64,000 nucleotides of DNA from Massilia terrae (lineage in GTDB: Bacteria; Pseudomonadota; Gammaproteobacteria; Burkholderiales; Burkholderiaceae_D): contig NZ_JANUGU010000009.1 in assembly GCF_024753145.1 (NCBI RefSeq), forward strand, positions 124,001 through 188,000, given 5' to 3'. Below, piece after piece: positions 7,932 to 16,216 of the stretch. The notes below the pieces were generated by a model, which saw nothing but the letters and a program-made list of their open reading frames with translations, did no database searches and was not told where the DNA came from. Position numbers and translations under genes: made by a program. How positions within the stretch are numbered: the stretch's first letter is position 1; each line of letters starts with the position of its first letter.

Positions 7932-10007
7932 ATGTCAGCCACCTCCAAGAAACGCGGCGTCGTGCTGGTCGCGGACGACGACCCGATGATGCGCCTGCTG
8001 ATGCTCGAAATGCTCGGGCAGGTGGGGCTGGACGCGATCGAGGCCGAAGATGGCGTCCAGGCGGTCGAGCGCGCCGCCACGGCCAGGCCGGACCTGATCC
8101 TGATGGACGTCGACATGCCCTATGTCGACGGCTTCGCCGCCTGCCGCGCGATCCGCGACGACGCCGCCGGCGCCACGGTCCCGATCATCATGGTCACCGG
8201 CGGCGACGACATCGAAGCCGTCACCAGCGCCTACGAAGCCGGCGCCACCGACTTTGTCTCCAAGCCGATCAACTGGCCGATCCTCGGCCACCGCGTGCTG
8301 TACGTACTGCGCGCCAGCGACGCCATCGCCCGCCTGCGCATCGCCGACGCCCAGAACCGCGCCGTACTGGCGGCGATCCCCGATACCTTTTTCCGACTCA
8401 AGCGCGATGGCACTTACCACGCCGGCGCCAGCTTTTCCGACAGCGACTGCGCCGGCCGCCGCGTCTTCGAGGTGCTGCCACGCGAGATCGCGGACCGGCT
8501 GATGGAGCAGATGGAAAATGTGCTCGCGACCCACCAGATCCGCGCAGTCGAATATGAGCTGGTGCACGACGACGAGACCCAGCACTTCGAAGCGCGCCTG
8601 GTGGCTACCAGCTCCACCGAGGTGCTCGGCCTGGTGCGCGACATCAGCGCGCGCAAACGCAGCGAGGAGCAGATCCGGCGCCTGGCCTACTGCGACAGCC
8701 TGACCGGCATCCCGAACCGCCAGGCCTTCCTCGAAACGCTGGAGCGCGAGCTGCACCGCTCGCAGATCGGCAACAAGAAGTTCGCGGTGCTGTTCATGGA
8801 CCTGGACGCGTTCAAGCGCATCAACGACACGCTTGGCCACAACGTCGGCGACGCCCTGCTCAAGCTGGTCTCGGAGCGGCTGCGCGAAACCACGCGGCCA
8901 AGCGACATGGTCTCGCGCGGCGACCAGGCCACCAACCTCGCGCGCCTCGGCGGCGACGAGTTCACGATCCTGATCCCGGACCTCGAAAGGGTCGAGCACG
9001 CGCTCAACGTCGCGCACCGGGTCAAGGAAGCAATGCGCCGCCCCTTCCTCATCGAGGGCAACGAGATCTTCGTCACCGCCAGCATCGGCATCTCGCTGTT
9101 CCCGGAAGACGGCGACGACTGCAACTCGCTGCTCAAGTTTGCCGATACCGCGATGTACCACGCGAAGAACTGCGGGAAGAACAACGCGAAGCTGTACAGC
9201 TCGTCGCTGACGATGCAGATCATGAGCCACGTGAAGCTCGAAGTCGGGCTGCGCAAGGCGCTGCGCAACAACGAGCTGTTTCTGCTGTACCAGCCGCAGA
9301 TCGACGTGCCGTCGGCCGAAATCGTCGGCGTCGAAGCGCTGGTGCGCTGGCGCCATCCGGAGCGCGGCCTGGTGTCGCCGACCGAGTTCATTCCGCTGGC
9401 CGAGGAGACCGGGCTGATCGTGCCGATCGGCGAATGGGTGCTGCGCACTGCCTGCAAGCAGGCCAGGGAGTGGCAGCGCCAGACACACCGCGCGGTGCGC
9501 ATGGCGGTGAACCTGTCGGCAAAACAGTTCAAGGACGAGAACCTGTCGCAGATCGTGATCTCGGCCCTGCAGGAGACCGGGCTGGAACCGCGGCTGCTGG
9601 AGCTTGAGCTGACCGAGGGCACCTTGATGGATGATGCGAAGGCAACGCTGGCAACGCTGGAGCAGCTGCGGCGCATCGGGGTGTACCTGTCGATCGACGA
9701 CTTCGGGACGGGGTACTCGTCGATGAACTACCTGAAGCGTTTCGATGTGCGCGCGCTGAAGATCGACCGCAGCTTCATCTGCGGACTGCCGCAGGATTCC
9801 GAGAACGCGGCCATCACGCGCGCCATCATCGCGATGGCGCATGGGCTCAAGATGGTGGTGGTGGCCGAAGGCGTGGAGACGGACGAGCAGCTGGTGCTGC
9901 TACAGCAGTATGGATGCGATCTGGTGCAGGGATATCACCTTGGGCATCCAGTGTCCGCGGAGTCGATCATGCAGCAGTTGGTGGGTGAGGCCGTAGACGT
10001 ACGCTAA
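7932..10007 (+). CDS. Response regulator with GGDEF and EAL domains (c-di-GMP turnover)
   Basis: This 691-residue cytoplasmic protein starts one base after the upstream kinase stop. Residues about 8-125 form a receiver (VADDDP; LILMDVDMP; VSKPI). A PAS-like linker (about 140-245) ends in RDISARKRSEEQ. The GGDEF domain carries an intact LGGDEF signature, and the EAL domain has GVEALVRW, DDFGTGYSS and AEGVET. Both active-site signatures look complete, so it could make or degrade c-di-GMP. No RxxD inhibitory site stands at the usual place, and about eight extra residues (around SRGDQATN) precede the signature. Phosphorylation by the adjacent HPt-bearing kinase is the likely input (inference). 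Confidence 0.93.
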   Translation: MSATSKKRGVVLVADDDPMMRLLMLEMLGQVGLDAIEAEDGVQAVERAATARPDLILMDVDMPYVDGFAACRAIRDDAAGATVPIIMVTGGDDIEAVTSAYEAGATDFVSKPINWPILGHRVLYVLRASDAIARLRIADAQNRAVLAAIPDTFFRLKRDGTYHAGASFSDSDCAGRRVFEVLPREIADRLMEQMENVLATHQIRAVEYELVHDDETQHFEARLVATSSTEVLGLVRDISARKRSEEQIRRLAYCDSLTGIPNRQAFLETLERELHRSQIGNKKFAVLFMDLDAFKRINDTLGHNVGDALLKLVSERLRETTRPSDMVSRGDQATNLARLGGDEFTILIPDLERVEHALNVAHRVKEAMRRPFLIEGNEIFVTASIGISLFPEDGDDCNSLLKFADTAMYHAKNCGKNNAKLYSSSLTMQIMSHVKLEVGLRKALRNNELFLLYQPQIDVPSAEIVGVEALVRWRHPERGLVSPTEFIPLAEETGLIVPIGEWVLRTACKQAREWQRQTHRAVRMAVNLSAKQFKDENLSQIVISALQETGLEPRLLELELTEGTLMDDAKATLATLEQLRRIGVYLSIDDFGTGYSSMNYLKRFDVRALKIDRSFICGLPQDSENAAITRAIIAMAHGLKMVVVAEGVETDEQLVLLQQYGCDLVQGYHLGHPVSAESIMQQLVGEAVDVR

Positions 10008-10020
10008 CTCAGTTCAAGCA

Positions 10021-10141
10021 AAATTGGGGTTCGCGCCTGCGCGGGAACGACGAGTTCTTAAGTTAGAGCTAACACAGCTAATTCGTCGTTCCCGGCACTG
10101 CCGGAAACGACTTCCCGCGCAAGCGGGAACCCCATTTCTTA
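10021..10141. repeat. REP/BIME-like palindromic element between convergent genes
   Basis: A large inverted repeat has outer arms based on GGGGTTCGCGCCTGCGCGGG and its near-complement ending GCGGGAACCCC, enclosing a second palindrome around CGTCGTTCCCGGCACTGCCGG. It sits between the 3' ends of the GGDEF-EAL gene and the acylase gene, so it may terminate both. It belongs to the family also seen near 18.5, 21.1, 24.2, 32.4, 50.8 and 55.1 kb. Confidence 0.7.
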
Positions 10142-10156
10142 AGCAGCACCGCAAAC

Positions 10157-12550
10157 TCAAGGCACCAGCGTCAGCGTGTATTTCGCCGCCCCCGGCAACA
10201 ACGGCCGCGGCCTCGCCTTCACCCAATCCTCATGCCCCGCCAAAAAGAACGGCGACAAGGGATGCCCGCTCTGCCCACCCGGCATATTGAAGATCCCCTC
10301 CTCCTCCCGCCCCGGCGACACCGTCATCCGCTCCGACTGTCCGAACTTCGGCGCCGCCACGCGCGGCATGTTGGCGTCGCCCGGCAGCTGGTCCGGCGGC
10401 GCCGCCAGCCACGGTTTGAGGAAAGGCACCGCCATGCTGACCGGATGCGCGATCGCCGCTGTGTTGCGCGTGCCCCACGTCTGATCCGCCAGCCGCGGCC
10501 CGCCCTTGGTCAGCGCCGCAATCTCCCAGTCGATCGCCGCAAGTTCGACCTCGCGCCAGTCGCGGTAACCGCGCGGCAGCCACGACGCCGGGCGCTCGTC
10601 GATCAGGCGCGCGATCACGGCCGGCCAGCGCGTCGTCGCAAACGGCATACCCGCCTGCGGATCGATCTTCTTCATCTCGGCGTTCGCAGCAGCGAACAGC
10701 AGCTCCTGCAGCGCCCACATGTAGTTCCGCGCCAGCAGATAGCCGCCCGAACCGACGCTGGCGTGGCCGTCCCAGCTTGTCTCCAGCATGCGCCGGAACT
10801 CAGCCCGCTCCGGATGGCCCGCGAGCGCCTGCGCGTCCAACGCACGCAGCGCACGCTCGCGCCACGGCGCAATGAACAGCGCGCGGTCGTCCAGCGACGC
10901 CTGGAACGCAGCCGGCACGGTTACCTTGGCGCCGAGCGCGCGCACGTTCTCACGCAACTGCTGGTTGCGGGCGCCGATATCGAAACCGCCGTCACCGATA
11001 AGCTGCTCGTTCACGCCCTTCAGCTGGCGGTTGTTCGCGGTACTCAGCTGGCCATCGGCGGGGTTGACGATGCGCGGATAATCAGCAGGCGGCAGCAAGC
11101 CGCTCCAGGTCGCGCCGCCATCGCCCGCGAGCGGAAAGGTCCCCGCGAGCGATGATGCTGCGCGCTTCGGCAGCACACCGGCGATAGTCCAGCCGATGTT
11201 GCCATGCTCGTCGCCGGCGACGAAGTTCTGCGCGGGGATGCCGTCCGTGTTCGCGATCGCGAGCGCTTGATCCAGCGTCATCGCGGCTTCAAGCTTGCGG
11301 TGGTTGAGGTTCAGCGCGGCCGGATCGTGCGCGATCCAGTGCAGCGCGTACGTCGCGCCCCCAGACTCGCGGATCGGGCCGAAGGAGGTGTCGCGCACCG
11401 CCAGCTCGTCCGCAGGTGCGCCCTTCACCAGGATGCGCTCGATGTGACGTGCCGGCGTCTCCCAGCCGAACGGCGTGCGCACCTGGCCGGTGTGTTCGCT
11501 GTCCGTTTCGAGCACGACCAGATCGAAGAGATCGGCGTAGCTGCTGGTAAAGCCCCAGGCCACGTGGCCATTGCTGCCGGCGATGACGCTGGGCGGCGCA
11601 CCCGGCAGCGTCAGGCCGACAATGCGGCGCTGGCCGCCGGCGCCGTCCGGAAAGCCCAGCGCCAAGCGATACCAGACATTCGGAAGCTGCAGGCCAAGGT
11701 GCATGTCGTCGGAGACGATGGCAGCACCGCTGTCCGTGCGGCTGCCCGCGAGCGCGAAGTTATTACTGCCGATGCCGGACGGTGCGGCTGCCGCCGCCAG
11801 TATCGCTTGCGGCTCCGCCTTGCCCCACCACGACGGCGCGGACCGCGGCAGTGGCGCGGATGACTGCGCGATCTCGCGCGCGTCCAGCGGTGCGTCCCAC
11901 TGCGTCGACTCCGGCAGCAGGAACGCGAGCTGCGCCGCATCCGTGTGCTCGCGCAGCCAGCCGCGCGCCAGCGCGCGCGGTTCCTGTCCGCTCTCCAGGT
12001 CGAAGAACATGGCCCACACCGCCAGCAGCGAATCCTCCGCGCTCCACGGACGCGGCGTGGCGCCCGTGAGCGCGTACTCGAATGGCCGCGCGCGCAGCGC
12101 GTGCAAGCCATCGTTGATGCCGGCGACATAGCGGTCGATGAAGGCCCGGTCGTCCGCCGGCATCTGCGCCAGCACGGCGGCGGCGCGCGCGCGGAAGCGG
12201 TGCAGCCGGTGCGCACGGTCGAGCGGCAAGGCCTTCGGCCCGAACAGTTCGGCCAGCTCGCCGGCGCCGGACCGGCGCAGCAGGTCCATCTGGAAGAAGC
12301 GGTCCTGCGCGTGCACGAAGCCGGTCGCGTAGGCGACGTCGAGGCGGTCCTGCCCCGTGATCATCGGCACCCCGTCGGCATCGCGCGCGATCGTCACGGC
12401 GGCGTGCAGACCGGGTACCGCACGCGTTCCGTCGAGCTGGGCGAGACTGCCGCGCAAGAACAGCCAGCCGGCCAGCGCCAGCAACAACACCAACGCCAAC
12501 AAGACCGCGAAGGTCCGTACCGCCCAGCTCGTCCAGCGCTTGCGCATCAT
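10157..12550 (-). CDS. Penicillin acylase family (S45) Ntn-hydrolase
   Basis: This is a protein of about 797 residues. I chose the ATG at 12550 because GGAAAG lies just upstream; longer in-frame starts lack this. A hydrophobic segment (about 12-33) is a signal peptide or anchor. The alpha-chain region has the S45 pattern (AYATGFVHAQDRFFQMDLLRR), then the autoprocessing junction with nucleophile S262 (GIG-SNNFALAGS), then beta-chain motifs (GSNGHVAWGFT, NFVAGDEHGNIGWTIAG). Family members are periplasmic amidases acting on beta-lactams, acyl-homoserine lactones or other N-acyl compounds. The physiological substrate cannot be told from sequence. The gene stands alone, convergent with the GGDEF-EAL gene and divergent from a lipoprotein gene. 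Confidence 0.9.
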   Translation of the reverse strand: MMRKRWTSWAVRTFAVLLALVLLLALAGWLFLRGSLAQLDGTRAVPGLHAAVTIARDADGVPMITGQDRLDVAYATGFVHAQDRFFQMDLLRRSGAGELAELFGPKALPLDRAHRLHRFRARAAAVLAQMPADDRAFIDRYVAGINDGLHALRARPFEYALTGATPRPWSAEDSLLAVWAMFFDLESGQEPRALARGWLREHTDAAQLAFLLPESTQWDAPLDAREIAQSSAPLPRSAPSWWGKAEPQAILAAAAAPSGIGSNNFALAGSRTDSGAAIVSDDMHLGLQLPNVWYRLALGFPDGAGGQRRIVGLTLPGAPPSVIAGSNGHVAWGFTSSYADLFDLVVLETDSEHTGQVRTPFGWETPARHIERILVKGAPADELAVRDTSFGPIRESGGATYALHWIAHDPAALNLNHRKLEAAMTLDQALAIANTDGIPAQNFVAGDEHGNIGWTIAGVLPKRAASSLAGTFPLAGDGGATWSGLLPPADYPRIVNPADGQLSTANNRQLKGVNEQLIGDGGFDIGARNQQLRENVRALGAKVTVPAAFQASLDDRALFIAPWRERALRALDAQALAGHPERAEFRRMLETSWDGHASVGSGGYLLARNYMWALQELLFAAANAEMKKIDPQAGMPFATTRWPAVIARLIDERPASWLPRGYRDWREVELAAIDWEIAALTKGGPRLADQTWGTRNTAAIAHPVSMAVPFLKPWLAAPPDQLPGDANMPRVAAPKFGQSERMTVSPGREEEGIFNMPGGQSGHPLSPFFLAGHEDWVKARPRPLLPGAAKYTLTLVP

Positions 12551-12621
12551 CTTGCTTTCCCAAAATGAATTCGGGCAAGTCTGCCAGAAAAGGCAGCGGG
12601 CCGGAAGCATGCACGATTGGT

Positions 12622-12650
12622 TTGTCAAGGGCGACACTATTGACTATGCT
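12622..12650 (+). promoter_or_regulatory. Candidate sigma-70 promoter of the small lipoprotein gene
   Basis: TTGTCA (5/6) and TATGCT (4/6) are spaced by 17 nt and end 27 nt before the lipoprotein ATG. The site lies in the divergent gap facing away from the acylase gene. Confidence 0.5.
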
Positions 12651-12677
12651 GGAATTGCAAGGAATAAGGAGGCGACT

Positions 12678-12938
12678 ATGCGTACCCTGCCCCTAGTGCT
12701 GGCAGCATTGCTGCTGGCCGCCTGCAGCACGCCCCAGGAGCGCGCCGCTTATATGCAGCAACAAGCGGACGAGATGATGAGGTTGTATGGCCCGGCGTGC
12801 GAACGGCTCGGCTATTCACCCAACACCGACCAATGGCGCGCGTGCGTGCTGCACCTCAGCAGCCAGGAAGAAATGCGCGACTACTACTTCAACTACCCGT
12901 ACTACGGCCCGGGTTTTTGGCCGCACCGGCGCTGGTAA
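12678..12938 (+). CDS. Small conserved lipoprotein
   Basis: This 86-residue protein has a lipoprotein signal peptide (MRTLPLVLAALLLAAC; lipobox LAAC with the modified cysteine at residue 16). The start is set by an excellent AAGGAGG 5 nt upstream. The mature part holds a helix (AAYMQQQADEMMRLYGPAC), a region with two further cysteines (PACERLGY, WRACVLHL) that could form a disulfide, and a Tyr/Pro/Trp-rich tail (YYFNYPYYGPGFWPHRRW). Similar uncharacterised lipoproteins occur in Burkholderiales; no function is known to me. Its last 50 nt overlap the 3' end of the convergent deacetylase gene. Confidence 0.8.
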   Translation: MRTLPLVLAALLLAACSTPQERAAYMQQQADEMMRLYGPACERLGYSPNTDQWRACVLHLSSQEEMRDYYFNYPYYGPGFWPHRRW

Positions 12939-13704
12939 GGCTGCCGGCGAGCGCGCGGGCGCACGCGGTCTTGGTGACCGCGCTGCGGTGCGCCAGCAGG
13001 CGCTCGATCGTGCGCTGCGCATGCAACAGCAGGCGCGGATGACGCGCGTCCGGTGGATGCAGGGAGAGGCGCATCAGCGGCGCGCGCGCCAGCAGCGGCG
13101 CGAGCGCGTCCACCGCCAACGGTGAGAACACCCGTCCGGCACGATTGCGCGCCGTGTAGACCATCGACGGAGCAAACACCGAGCCGCCTTCGCGCAGCAG
13201 GTGAAAACGTGTAAAGGTGGTGGTGTAATCGAATGCAAACGAGCGCAGCGCTCGCCACGCACCTTCGCCCAGCAACCAGGCCGGCGGCACGAAGCCCGAC
13301 ACCGGCCAGCCGCGCGCGGCGAACCAGTCGAGGCCGAGGCGGATGCGGCGCCGCGCCTCCTCTTCCGCGAGCGCGGAGAATTCGCCCTCGCGCGTGGTGT
13401 AGACGCTGCGCCAGAAGCGCTTGCCGAGACTGCCGCGCACCGGCTCCGGATCGAGATGCGTGTAGCCATGCAGCGCCAGCTCGTGCCCGCGCGCGAGCAG
13501 CTCGGTGAGCCGCGCTTCCATCGCCGACGAACGCACGGCGTGATCGTGATAGCGCGGCACCACCAGCCAGGTGAGCGGGATGTCGGCCACGTCGCGGATG
13601 GCGCGCGCGAGCCGTTCGCAGCCATCCCAGGTGGCGGGCGCCACGTCGTGGATGGACACGCACAGGAACGGCGGCTCAGTCGGTGACACAGGCGCGCTCC
13701 ACAT
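12889..13704 (-). CDS. Polysaccharide deacetylase / DUF2334-like protein
   Basis: This is a protein of about 271 residues. The NodB/DUF2334 fold shows in FLCVSIHDVAP (the first-strand Asp), HGYTHLDPE (the metal-binding HxxxH) and MRLSLHPPDARHP. It has no signal peptide, so a cytoplasmic site is likely. The start lies inside the upstream glycosyltransferase gene: ATG at 13704 overlaps it by 29 nt, or GTG at 13688 by 13 nt. Either implies translational coupling. The pair probably modifies and extends an envelope glycan or glycolipid, which is inference from adjacency. The C-terminal tail (AGAAKNPGRSTGS) is not family-like and overlaps the opposite lipoprotein gene by 50 nt, so the true stop context may have changed recently. 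Confidence 0.82.
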   Translation of the reverse strand: MWSAPVSPTEPPFLCVSIHDVAPATWDGCERLARAIRDVADIPLTWLVVPRYHDHAVRSSAMEARLTELLARGHELALHGYTHLDPEPVRGSLGKRFWRSVYTTREGEFSALAEEEARRRIRLGLDWFAARGWPVSGFVPPAWLLGEGAWRALRSFAFDYTTTFTRFHLLREGGSVFAPSMVYTARNRAGRVFSPLAVDALAPLLARAPLMRLSLHPPDARHPRLLLHAQRTIERLLAHRSAVTKTACARALAGSLTSAGAAKNPGRSTGS

Positions 13705-14812
13705 GCAGCAGGCCGCTCGTCCCGTGGGCGAGCAGGCTGCCATAGCGTTGCAGCAACTGGGGCATGACGTGGTCCCAGTCGTACACGCCCGCCGCCTTGG
13801 CGCGCGCATTGGCGCCCAGCTGGGCCAGGTCGCGCGTGTAAATGGCGTCGATGGCCTCGGCCAGGCTGCCCACGTCGTTAGGCCGGGCCAGCATGCCGGT
13901 GTCATCGTCCACCAGTTCGGCCACGCCGCCGGCCGTGGTGCCGACTACCGGCAGGCCGCAGGCCATCGCTTCGAGCACGATGAGACCGAAGGTTTCGCAG
14001 TCGCCCGGATGCACCAGCACATCGCAGCTGGCGAGCAGGCGCGCCAGGTGGCGCTGGTCGCGCTTGAAGGGCACGTAGGTGATCTGCGGATAGCGCGGCA
14101 TGTCGTCGCCGCTGCCGATCAGGACCAGATGGTAGGGCCGCCCGAGCTTGCGCACCGCATCAACCAGCAGGTGCAGCTTTTTTTCCGGCGTGAAGCGGCC
14201 GGCGTAGACCAGCAGCCGCGAATTGGACGGCAGGCGCAGGTGCTCGCGCAGGGTATCGACGCGCCGGTCCGGCCGGAACACGGTGCTGTCGATGCCGAGC
14301 GGCTGGTGGATGGCGCCGGGAATGTTCATTTCCGCCAGCTGCTGCACCATCAGCCGGCTGGGCGCGAGCACGAGGTCGAACTGCCCGTACAGGCGAGCAA
14401 CGTATTTACGCACCACGGCGGCCGACACGCGGCCGAGACGGTGTTCGACCAGGCGCGGCAGGTCGGAGTGGTAGAAGGCCACGGCCGGCACGCCGCGCTT
14501 TTGCTGCATGCGCAGCGCGGCCCAGGCGCATTGGCCGGCATCGCCCGCTTCGACCAGGTCGGCCTCCACATCCTGCAACTGGCGCGCGCAGCCCGCCACC
14601 GACAAGGGCATGCGATAGCCGCCGATACCCGGCACCGAGACCGCCGGAAGGCGCACCAGCGCCGGACCGCGGCCGCGGCTTTGCACATTGGGACTGAGGA
14701 TGGTGTGGCGCACGCGGCTGTGCCTGGCCAGCCAATGGGCCTTGGCATTGAGATAGGTACTGACGCCGCCCCCTTCGGGCGCATAGAACATGGTGATGTC
14801 GACTAGATGCAT
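13676..14812 (-). CDS. Glycosyltransferase family 4 (GT-B fold)
   Basis: This 378-residue cytoplasmic glycosyltransferase begins MHLVDITMFYAPEGGGVSTY, with the Gly-rich loop typical of GT4 N-termini. The C-terminal Rossmann domain shows LLVYAGRFTPEKKLHLLVDA and the retaining-enzyme E-x7-E signature (GDCETFGLIVLEAMACGLPVV). The donor is probably a nucleotide sugar; the acceptor is unknown. The gene overlaps the downstream deacetylase gene, so both probably act on the same lipid or polysaccharide. The gap to recR (about 105 nt upstream) shows no obvious promoter. Confidence 0.9.
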   Translation of the reverse strand: MHLVDITMFYAPEGGGVSTYLNAKAHWLARHSRVRHTILSPNVQSRGRGPALVRLPAVSVPGIGGYRMPLSVAGCARQLQDVEADLVEAGDAGQCAWAALRMQQKRGVPAVAFYHSDLPRLVEHRLGRVSAAVVRKYVARLYGQFDLVLAPSRLMVQQLAEMNIPGAIHQPLGIDSTVFRPDRRVDTLREHLRLPSNSRLLVYAGRFTPEKKLHLLVDAVRKLGRPYHLVLIGSGDDMPRYPQITYVPFKRDQRHLARLLASCDVLVHPGDCETFGLIVLEAMACGLPVVGTTAGGVAELVDDDTGMLARPNDVGSLAEAIDAIYTRDLAQLGANARAKAAGVYDWDHVMPQLLQRYGSLLAHGTSGLLHVERACVTD

Positions 14813-14918
14813 GCCGGGGTCCGCTCAAAGTTTGCCCACGATAGCAGTCGACCGTGGGCCTAGCTTGCGTACACTCAAACAGGCAACCGCGCCGCACCGG
14901 CGGGTGACCAGAGTCGAA

Positions 14919-15512
14919 TTATGCGCTGCGACGGTCCAGCATGGCGCGCGCTATGGTGCCCGCGTCCACGTACTCCAGCTCGCCCCCGACGGGGACTCCG
15001 CGCGCCAGCCGGCTGACTTTCAGGCCGCGCGCCTTCAGCATTTCGCTGATGTAATGGGCGGTGGCTTCGCCCTCGTTGGTGAAATTGGTGGCCAGCACCA
15101 CCTCGGCGACCTCGCCATCGGCCGCGCGGTTGACCAGCTTTTCCAGGTGCAGGTCCTTGGGGCCGATGCCGTCGAGCGGGGACAGCCGTCCCATCAGCAC
15201 GAAGTACAGGCCCTTGTAGGTCATGGTCTGCTCGATCATCAGCTGGTCGGCAGGGGTTTCGACCACGCACAGCAGCGAGCGGTCGCGCTGTTCGTCGAGG
15301 CAGAGGTCGCAGACCTCGGATTCGGTGAAAGTGTTGCACAAGGCGCAGTGGTGCACCTGGTCGACCGCCTGGTACAGCGCGCGCGACAGCATGGCCGCGC
15401 CTTCGCGGTCGTACTGCAGCAGATGGAAGGCCATGCGCTGCGCCGACTTGGGACCGACGCCCGGCAGGCGTCGCAGCGCCTCGGTCAGGAACTCGAGCGA
15501 CTTGGATGCCAT
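14919..15512 (-). CDS. recR: Recombination mediator RecR
   Basis: This 197-residue cytoplasmic protein has the normal length for RecR. It has the N-terminal helix-hairpin-helix (LRRLPGVGPKSAQRMAFHLL), a four-cysteine zinc finger (C56, C59, C68, C71 in CALCNTFTESEVCDLC), a Toprim domain (LLCVVETPADQLMIEQT) and the C-terminal Walker-B-like part ending SRLARGVPVGGELEYVD. With RecO and RecF it loads RecA onto SSB-coated gaps. It is the last gene of a dnaX-ebfC-yciI-recR operon and starts 4 nt after the YciI-family gene. Confidence 0.97.
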   Translation of the reverse strand: MASKSLEFLTEALRRLPGVGPKSAQRMAFHLLQYDREGAAMLSRALYQAVDQVHHCALCNTFTESEVCDLCLDEQRDRSLLCVVETPADQLMIEQTMTYKGLYFVLMGRLSPLDGIGPKDLHLEKLVNRAADGEVAEVVLATNFTNEGEATAHYISEMLKARGLKVSRLARGVPVGGELEYVDAGTIARAMLDRRSA

Positions 15513-15515
15513 GGC

Positions 15516-15806
15516 TTACTCGGCGCGATAGGCCGCCAGCGCGGCCGCCGTCATGGTCGGCGCGAACTCGATGATGTCGTAGTGCGCGACCCTGGCCTGC
15601 CAGAACGGGTCCCGCTGGACCAGGGCCTCGACCTCGCCGCGGTCATCGCCGTGGGCGATGATGATGCCGCCGTCGCGCGGCACCTTGCGGCCGGACATGA
15701 GGAATACGCCGGACGCGTACTGCTCCGCGAGGAAGGCGCGGTGCGCGTCCAGGTGCGCGTCGATCTGTTCGAGCGGCGCGGTGTAGGTCAGCGAGATGAT
15801 GAACAT
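15516..15806 (-). CDS. YciI family protein
   Basis: This 96-residue protein has the ferredoxin-like YciI fold: N-terminal strand MFIISLTYT, then the conserved His-Asp pair in LDAHRAFLAEQYASGVFLMSG, GGIIIAHGDDRGEVEALVQRDPF and a C-terminal strand before FAPTM. YciI-like proteins include dehydrochlorinase-type enzymes, but most have no known substrate. It is set between ebfC and recR (gaps of 13 and 3 nt), which places it in the replication-repair operon. That placement is unusual and may be lineage-specific. Confidence 0.88.
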   Translation of the reverse strand: MFIISLTYTAPLEQIDAHLDAHRAFLAEQYASGVFLMSGRKVPRDGGIIIAHGDDRGEVEALVQRDPFWQARVAHYDIIEFAPTMTAAALAAYRAE

Positions 15807-15819
15807 TAAAGCCCGGTGA

Positions 15820-16146
15820 TCAGAACGGCATCTTGAAGCCCGGCGGCAGCGGCATGCCGGCGGTCAGGCCGCTCATTTTCTCGGCCGCGGTGGCCTCGGC
15901 CTTGCGCACGGCGTCGTTGAAGGCGGCCGCCACCAGGTCTTCCAGCATGTCCTTGTCGTCGGCCAGCAGCGACGGGTCGATCGAGACGCGCTTGACGTCG
16001 TTCTTGCAGGTCATGACGACCTTGACCATGCCGGCGCCGGACTGGCCTTCGACTTCGATCAGGGCCAGCTGTTCCTGGGCTTTCTTCATATTGTCCTGCA
16101 TGGCCTGCGCCTGCTTCATCAGGCCTGCGAGCTGGTTCTTCATCAT
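15820..16146 (-). CDS. ebfC: YbaB/EbfC nucleoid-associated protein
   Basis: This protein of about 108 residues starts MMKNQLAGLMKQAQAMQDNM. The ATG at 16146 is preferred because GGAGAA lies 7 nt upstream; the longer frame adds an unrelated leader. The family signature is visible: alpha-helical QAQAMQDNMKKAQEQL, beta strands IEVEGQSGAGMVKVVMTCKNDVKRV, and the C-terminal GLTAGMPLPPGFKMPF tail common in beta/gammaproteobacteria. EbfC binds DNA as a dimer and is encoded between dnaX and recR in most proteobacteria, as here. Confidence 0.95.
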   Translation of the reverse strand: MMKNQLAGLMKQAQAMQDNMKKAQEQLALIEVEGQSGAGMVKVVMTCKNDVKRVSIDPSLLADDKDMLEDLVAAAFNDAVRKAEATAAEKMSGLTAGMPLPPGFKMPF

Positions 16147-16216
16147 GGTCGTGTTCTCCGATAAGTCTGCAATAGACAATAATTGTAGGGATAAATTCCG
16201 TGTTGTGGCGAGCGGG

